Positions 57,685 through 64,000 of a DNA stretch of 64,000 nucleotides are shown here, one piece after another. How positions within the stretch are numbered: position 1 is the first letter of the stretch; each line of letters begins with the position of its first letter. Source of the stretch: Clarkia xantiana subsp. parviflora (lineage: Eukaryota > Streptophyta > Magnoliopsida > Myrtales > Onagraceae); the NCBI GenBank assembly GCA_036873135.1, contig JAPTYO010000003.1:26374001-26438000 (forward strand). Direction: 5' to 3'. The notes beneath the pieces are model-generated. The model worked only from the letters and a program-made list of their open reading frames with translations, searched no databases and was not told the DNA's origin. The position numbers were made by a program, and so were the translations under genes.

Positions 57685-60274
57685 ATGGTTTCCAACGGCA
57701 GGCCACAGTCGATCGTCACGGCCAAGACCATCCTCCTCGGCTTCTTGTTCCTCTTTCTCCTCCTCCTGATCGTCAGAACGAGGATCGCTCCCACCTCCGA
57801 CCAAATCCACCGGCTGACGGCCGTCCAGGCGGCGAACGCGTCGTGTCCGACGCTCCGGACGCCGCCGACGTGCACGAAGGCGCCGCCGTCGCTGGCGAAC
57901 GCCGTCGTGCACTACGCCACGACGAACGTGACGCCGCAGCAGACGTTCAGCGAGATCTCCGTGTCGCTGAGGATTCTGCAGAAAAAGTCGCCGTGTAACT
58001 TTCTGGTGTTCGGACTGGGACATGACAGTCTGATGTGGTCGGCGCTTAACTACGGCGGCCGGACGGTGTTTCTTGAAGAAGACAAGTAAGTAATAATTAA
58101 TGCTCTCATTGCTGTCGATTTTCAGTTTCAAACTCATTATTTATTATCTCTTGTCTTTTCGAGGATATGGTTTGATTTATTGATGATATATTTTGCATTA
58201 TATATTTAATATGTGAATTTTTTAATGAAAAAATTATAGAAAATATATATAGTTTATAAAAGAAAAATACAAATATATATGACCATAATTCGGATAAGTT
58301 TTAGGTAAAATATGATCAATACCCTATAATGGGTGTGTTATTTTGGGTACATATACATTTGATACTTCAATTATCAAAATGTTATGTATAACTAGCTCAC
58401 GATTCAATTTATCTTAATTTACTTAATTAGTCAGGGGATCTTCTTGACTCGAGCCGTGCTAATCTGATCGTCTGATCAGGAAATCATGTCAAACATGATT
58501 GTGCGAGCCCTTTGACTTAACCAATTAAGTCGTGACCTGTCTAGAATTTACATTTGCCATGATAAGTTAGGTTCTGAATTCGTGTCAAACATGATCTCTC
58601 AAACAATACAAATAGGTCTGCAAAGAATTCCGATTGAAACTACCCTTAACTAGAAGGTGAATTAAGTCATAACCACCGATAATCAACCTCATAACAAATG
58701 AGTTATCAAATATATTAACAATATATAAACAAATGTGAGAAATTATTATATGGCTCGGTACCAACACGTGTGCTGACCCTTAATTTAATGAGAATGTGAC
58801 ACGTGTCATTGTATGTCTCTTATTTTTGTACAAAAGTGACACGTATTATTTTTCTTATTAGATTAAAGGTCACCAACTGTACGTCACGTGTTGACACTGA
58901 GCCACATAATAATTTCTCTTAGTATATATATAAAAGCCTTATATTTCTATATAAAAAAATCTACTCATTATGTTTTTTTTTTTAATTTTATTAGTAGTAG
59001 GCTCTTGTAATTGATTATTATAGTATATATTTTTTCAAAGTAGGTGAATAATCTCTATCTGCCTTATCTAATCCACGATGAAAACAGGACATGGATCGAG
59101 AAGATCACAGACAAGCTACCGAACCTAGAGGCCCACCACGTATCCTACGACACAAAGCTGCACCAAGCCGACAACCTCCTCAAGTCAGCCACGGAAGACG
59201 CCGACTGCGCCACCGTGACAGACCCACGTCTCTCCAACTGCCTTCTCTCCCACAAGGGCTTCCCGGCCGAAATATACAACACTAAGTGGGACCTCATCAT
59301 GGTCGACGCGCCGACAGGGTACTGCTAGATTCCACATTGAGCCGAGCTAAGTTCAACGAGTCAGCAGAGAGCAATTCTATATGCAAGTGGGGTTCCATCC
59401 TAACACCAATTAGTTAGGAGGAGGTGGCCACTTGCTTATATACTGCTCTATTTTAGATAAACCAACCGTTTGTGTACTTCAGACTCACGGTGTATGGTTA
59501 TTTCAACATCCCCTCACTACGAGAGTTCTCTGATTTTAACATTCCATCTCCATGCCTAGGCCTGACCCGGGCTCTAGTACCATGTTAGATTCCACATTGG
59601 GCCGGGCCGAGCCAAGCCCAACGGGTCAGCAGAGAGCAATCATATATGCAAGTGGGGTTTCATCCCAAAACGAACTAGTGATATAAGGAGGTGGTCCACT
59701 TGCTTATATATTGCTCTATTTTAGATAGACCAACCGGTGTGGTACTCCAAACTTACGGTGTATGTCTATTTCAATATTCTCCCTCACCGTGAAGACTCTC
59801 TGATTTCAACTGACTATCTCCCATGCCTATACCCGACTAGGACTCTGATACCTAGATTTCATATTGGGCCGAGTCAAGTCCAACGGGCCAGCATAGAGCA
59901 ATCATATATGCAAGTGGGTTCCATCCTAAAACCAATTAGGTGATAGGTGCAGGTGGCACACTTGCTTGTATATTGCTCTATTGTAAATAGACCAACCGGT
60001 GTGGTATTCCAGACTCACGGTGTATGTCTATTTCAACAGGTACCATAAAAACGCTCCGGGACGGATGACGGCAATTTACACGGCGGGGCTTATGGCGAGG
60101 AACAGGGAGAACGGAGAGACCGACGTGTTCGTGCATGACGTGGATCGGAGTGTAGAGGATAAATTCTCAAAGGGTTTGCTCTGCGAAGGGTATTTGACGG
60201 AGCAAGAAGGACGGTTGAGACACTTCACTATTCCTAGCCATCGATCGGGTGATGCAAGGCCGTTCTGTCCATAG
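57685..60274 (+). CDS. GXM: Glucuronoxylan 4-O-methyltransferase (DUF579, GXM type), interrupted by a TRIM
   Basis: Exons 57685-58085, 59088-59318 and 60040-60274 join in phase to 288 residues. Intron 1 uses GTAAGT...CAG. Residues 14-31 are a membrane anchor (LLGFLFLFLLLLIV), placing the enzyme in the Golgi. The DUF579 blocks are PPSLANAVVHYATTN, SPCNFLVFGLGHDSLMW (SAM-binding loop), GGRTVFLEED, WDLIMVDAPTGY, APGRMTAIYTAGLMARNR, ETDVFVHDVDR and EGRLRHFTIPSHR. Family members methylate O-4 of glucuronic acid on xylan. The second gap is a TRIM retrotransposon in the coding sequence within PTGY|HKNAPG. Unless spliced (GG|GTACTG ... CAACAG|GTAC), translation stops after DAPTGYC, giving 213 residues and losing the C-terminal quarter. 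The start at 57685 was chosen over 57625, which adds a Lys/Ser-rich leader from the repeated UTR. Confidence 0.85.
59323..60038 (-). mobile_element. Three-LTR TRIM array inside the GXM gene, TSD GGTAC
   Basis: The LTRs are 59323-59508, 59583-59776 and 59853-60038, separated by interiors of only 74 and 76 bp. The outer ends are TG (TGCTAGATTCC) and CA (TTTCAACA). A perfect 5-bp duplication GGTAC lies at 59318-59322 and 60039-60043. On the minus strand the middle LTR is followed by TGGTACTAGAGC, a slightly mutated tRNA-Met primer-binding site, and the left LTR is preceded by the purine run GTGAGGGGA. It is antisense to GXM. The LTR is related to those at 15688 and 19811. Confidence 0.92.
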
Positions 60275-61404
60275 GAGTTTTTGGTTTAATGGTTACATAA
60301 TTTCTTTGGATTTCTTGATTATTTTTTTTTAAATGTGTACTTTTTGGGGATTGGATACAATGAATTCGACTATAAAAAAAACGGATTAATTTCAGCTACG
60401 TTTATTAAACATTAGATTATAAGAAAAAAATGAATTAGATTTTAAGAGAAATAAAAAGTGTTTAGTACACAAATTTTTATGTATATGATCTAATGACTGA
60501 GAAATCGAAATAAACTCGTTTTCATTTTAGTGGGTTTATTTTATCGAGTGAATATGCATTGGAAATCGATACATATAATAATATCAATATTTTGGGTTGA
60601 AGGGTTCAATTTTGAATTTATCTTTGGTTTAGATTGTTAAAGTCTGATTAGATCGACTAATCAAATAATTTTTGTTTTTAACGGCGAACTGAGGTCGGAT
60701 TCTGCTGAAAATGTCACGTTAGTGAAGACTTTAACCATTAACGCTTCTGGCTAAACAATTTTGTATATTTTTTTTAAACTATGTTTTAGACTATCGCTAT
60801 ATGTCTAATGTTAATAAAATATATAAGTTTTAACAAAAAAAAAATAAAAATATATAAGTAACATTCTCCACACAATAATTAAATAATATTATTTATATAT
60901 ATAACATAACTTATCTTTATTATTTTGCGCTTTTTTTGGTCGATATTCTATTATTTTTCTTTTTCTTTTTTCGTTTTCAAATTAATGGAATAGGAAAAGT
61001 AATCAAAACATTCTTTGAAAAATTTGAACCATTAGAGAACTTTGATCTCCAACTGTGATTAGACTTTATTGGAGCATTTGGGGATTTAATTGGAAAGTTT
61101 GAAAAATATTGAATTATTTTTGCAAAATTTAGAAGTTTTTGGACCAATGGTAAGAGATCCAGATCCCATTCAACTAAGAAAGATATCAATGACAGATTAC
61201 CAAATTTGGTGAGAAAAAGAGATCTAGAGTGGCTTTGAAGGGAAAAAAAATAGGTCGTTGACCTTTTAAATGATTGGTCTATGATAGGTAATGATGATGA
61301 TGCCACTCATCGTGGAAGTGGTTGGACTATTGGTTGCAATTATTTATCTTTTTTTTTTCACAATTATTTATCCTATTGAAAAATGGAAATCTATTAGAAA
61401 AATA
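60275..61404. other. GXM 3' flank and intergenic DNA
   Basis: There is no gene. The first hundred bases after the stop probably hold the 3' UTR; no distinct polyadenylation signal stands out. Confidence 0.35.
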
Positions 61405-62059
61405 GGGTTAATTACCAAATTGCTAGATGAACTTTATGTGAATGTGCAATTTGCTAGCCGTATTTTTGTAACAAATCGCTAGCTGAACTTTTGCTAATGT
61501 GCAATTTGCTAGCTCCGTCAATTTTTTTCTTAATTACGGACGGAATATACTTTTTAAAATTATTAAAAATACCGTAAAGTTCTACTATTATTGTAAAATA
61601 ACCTCAAATTTTATATAAAAGCAAATATAAACCTCGAATAAAATTTATAATTATGTATATTATACAAAAAATATATATAAGTTAAATATATAATCTCAAA
61701 GTTCAAAAAATTAAAATTAATTATTTTTAAAATTGTATGTTTTTATATAATTTTTAAAAATATTTTAATAAATTAATTTTTTACATTTTTAAGGTGCGTT
61801 TTTTTAATATATTTTTTAACATTTATTATTTATTATTTTGATTTATATAAAACATCATGTCTTTATATTATCATACTAAAACTTTATGATGTTTTTAGCA
61901 ATATTTGAAAGTATTTTCCATCCAAAACTAACGGAAAAATTGACGGAGCTAGCCTTTTGCACAATATAGAAAGTTCGGCTAGCAATTTGTTACGAAAAAA
62001 AGTTTAGCTAGCAAATTGCACATTCACGTAAAGTTTGGCTAGCAATTTGCTAATTAACC
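61405..62059. mobile_element. Mutator-like MITE, about 655 bp, arms near 150 bp
   Basis: The left arm GGGTTAATTACCAAATTGCT and the right arm complement AAGGTTAATTAGCAAATTGC continue with GTGAATGTGCAATTTGCTAG and CTAGCTCCGTCAATTTTT. The arms each contain two or three copies of CAATTTGCTAGC. TTAGAAAAA and TTAGAAATA beside the ends may be the 9-bp duplication. Confidence 0.78.
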
Positions 62060-63214
62060 TTAGAAATATACCAAATTTCCCAAATTGAAGATTGGTTGGA
62101 TTAACAAGTTATTTATAAATGTGCGAACTAAGTTCGAATTACATTAAATACACCATATTAAGAAGAGTTTTAACATTTTGCTCCATCTTCAACATACAGA
62201 AGAAATTTTGTAAAAATAATAATATCCGTAGTTAGGAGTGACATGATGTGATCAGCCGAATTCATAATTGCTAGTTTGTAAATTATATAGTTTTTTTTTT
62301 TCACGAGGTGTTTTTATATAGATCTTAAATAATTTTTACTCGTATTGGGACAGTTTGTAAAATGTTTATAAATATTTTTCTTTCTTAAGATTCAAAAGAA
62401 GTTTGAACTCGATAACTTTAATTAAGATATAAAAGACTAATCACTACATATTACATGGTTGTCTACCGTTTAGCTTAGGTGAATAATTTTTGTCTTCTTT
62501 CTTTTTTTTTTTTTTTTTTGCAAAAAAATAAAAATAAAAATCGATGAGCTTTTTACACAAGTAATAAAGTGATGGTAAAATTACAGTAAAAAAGTGGTCA
62601 CTGCTCAAATAATCTAATCCTATGGTAATATGAATTAGTGGGGCAAATCAAAGACCAAATCAATCAATATATATTCCCTCTTTCTTTCCTCGTCTTTTTC
62701 TTTTTGGGACAAGTAAAATAAGCAATGATAATATTTTTCATTATGACAATGGTATTTTTAGCTGAAATAATGTATATATTATCATATCATATCAAACTTT
62801 TCACATTTGATTTGCTATGTGAGGCTACATGAATGAAAATGAAAATGATTTAATAGTAGATTGAAAAGGAAAGTGGTGCAATTAAAATGAAGTTGATTTT
62901 TCAGTCGTTAAATAAGTACATTCAAACTTAATAGTTGAGAAATCAACTTGTATAAATGTCAACTTTATTTTAGCAAAGCCCAATTTAATATATTTATTAG
63001 TATTCTTGCGCATTTTCTTTAAATTTGATAAAATGAAGTCGACTGTAATTCAAGCAAATTTTTTAGCTTGATTTTAGGACAAAGAAATAAAATTAACTAA
63101 TAATTCTTATAAAAATCTTATTTACTTATCTAAAAGTTGAAAAATTGATTTGAATTACAGTCGATTTCATTTTAACCACATTTTTTTTTCAATGATGACT
63201 AATGTGAAAAACTA
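62060..63214. other. AT-rich intergenic DNA
   Basis: No gene is supported. An imperfect inverted pair, AAATGAAGTCGACTGTAATTC (about 63033) and GAATTACAGTCGATTTCATT (about 63152), marks a small hairpin or MITE remnant of roughly 140-180 bp. Confidence 0.4.
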
Positions 63215-63229
63215 AATTAAAAAGACTAC

Positions 63230-63454
63230 TTTTTTTTGCCAAACAATAGGAATGTGCTAGTAGTCGCGACTCTAAACCCATCCCACTACGTAATGTTCGA
63301 GCTTTCCTGCTTAAGGTTTGAGTTTTTTCCGACCAGACTTAGCGAGCAACAACACACTGGTCTCATCAACATAGCCCCACCAACAACCTAGTATAAGTAA
63401 GAGGCCAGCCCGTTTCCAGTTCTACTCGGCTCCTCATATGTCTCACACAGTGTG
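63230..63454 (-). mobile_element. SINE-like retroposon, 225 bp, TSD of 15 bp
   Basis: A perfect 15-bp direct repeat AATTAAAAAGACTAC (63215-63229 and 63455-63469) flanks it. The left end is a T-run, i.e. a short A-tail on the minus strand. The long duplication and A-tail indicate target-primed retroposition. I could not identify clear pol III A and B boxes, so it could instead be a short retrocopy of a transcript. Confidence 0.68.
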
Positions 63455-63673
63455 AATTAAAAAGACTACCATTGTATTTTTCCATTAACTCACTAAATCC
63501 ACATTTCCTCCTAAATAATACTAATGAAAGCCCAAATAATGGCCCATGAATATCTCTAATCCGCTCTTCAAACAAATCCGTAAGGCCCAAAATTAGAAGA
63601 AGATAGATAACGCCTGCAACACTTCCGAAGGAGCAAGACAACTCAGAGGTCATCGGAGGGAGAAGAAGTGAAG

Positions 63674-63895
63674 ATGGCGAAGGGGAAGAAGGAGCTTCTA
63701 TCGTCAGCCCCATGGAGAGGCGAAGACGACCAATCGGAGAAGTTCAAAGACGCCAAGCTCAAGGTCACCAAACAGCCCGGCGAGACCGCCACCATGCACG
63801 TCCCTCGCAAGAAGACCAAGAAACCGACCGACGACGTTGAAGACGAGTCCGCTCTCGACCCCGAGCTCCGTTACAGCTTCCAGCGAAACTACAAG
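63674..63895 (+). CDS. First exon of a small conserved plant protein; gene runs off the window
   Basis: The ATG at 63674 lies in AAGATGGCG. Seventy-four codons follow: MAKGKKELLSSAPW, EKFKDAKLKVTKQPG, TMHVPRKKTKK and LDPELRYSFQRNYK, then AAG|GTCTGC, a plausible donor in phase 0. The sequence is very Lys-rich and hydrophilic. The LDPELRYSFQRN motif resembles a conserved plant protein family whose function I cannot state. The exons beyond the window would be needed to name it. Confidence 0.65.
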
Positions 63896-64000
63896 GTCTG
63901 CACGTTTCTTAACATTTCGCTGCCGGAGCAAAATTAGGGCTTTTTGATTTCTTGAATTTCTTCATGATCGGCTCAATTTTCGGTAATTAGGGTTTGGGAT

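Noticed and set aside
57655..58137. 160-codon minus-strand frame over GXM exon 1
   Set aside because: Shadow frame with low-complexity Arg-rich translation; the plus strand carries DUF579 motifs.

Overview
The window is nuclear DNA of a flowering plant, most likely a eudicot. It is AT-rich, its genes are split by GT-AG introns, and the gene families are plant ones: ERF019-type AP2/ERF, PMEI-domain secreted proteins, CRK-type CDK-like kinase, L10-interacting-MYB-like protein and DUF579 glucuronoxylan methyltransferase. No species can be named from the sequence.

Layout. 0-3.9 kb: a decayed ERF fragment at the window edge and an intact single-exon ERF019-like gene. 4.1-7.0 kb: a reverse-oriented LTR retrotransposon remnant with TSD TATTG, nested with a CACTA-type terminus. 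7.9-21 kb: three tandem PMEI-domain genes (minus strand), amplified as long segments and decorated with datable insertions (two hAT MITEs, a Harbinger-like element, a TRIM retrotransposon and a MULE-type MITE inside the TRIM). 21-25.4 kb: an eight-exon CDK-like kinase. 26.5-29.1 kb: a three-exon UPF0301/AlgH (DUF179) protein (minus). 30.3-32.1 kb: a two-exon Myb/SANT-like protein (minus). 32.4-42.6 kb: a young direct duplication of about 4.5 kb carrying a miRNA-like hairpin and foldback MITEs. 42.6-43.5 kb: a very large foldback element. 44.3-46.6 kb: a TPR protein. 48.4-50.8 kb: an array of eight units derived from a tRNA-Leu(UAG) gene. 51.1-56.3 kb: short non-autonomous Ty3-gypsy-like elements, one of them with three LTRs, plus an integrase fragment and tRNA-Val-like relics. 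57.6-60.3 kb: a GXM-type DUF579 methyltransferase gene interrupted by a three-LTR TRIM. 61.4-62.1 kb: a MULE-type MITE. 63.2-63.5 kb: a SINE-like insertion. 63.7 kb to the end: first exon of a conserved plant gene.

The genes do not form one pathway. GXM (xylan methylation) and the PMEI cluster (pectin methylesterase or invertase control) both bear on the cell wall, but they lie 40 kb apart and nothing in the sequence links them. The most notable result is the TRIM in the GXM gene. It lies inside a conserved motif of the coding sequence, and its target-site duplication (GGTAC) supplies a GT donor and completes an AG acceptor. Splicing there would remove the element exactly and restore the reading frame, so it is a candidate newly born intron. 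Other strong observations are two independent three-LTR arrays, a mosaic (converted) PMEI paralogue, empty-site proof of two transposon insertions, and the tRNA-Leu array. All calls come from reading the sequence; no database search was possible.
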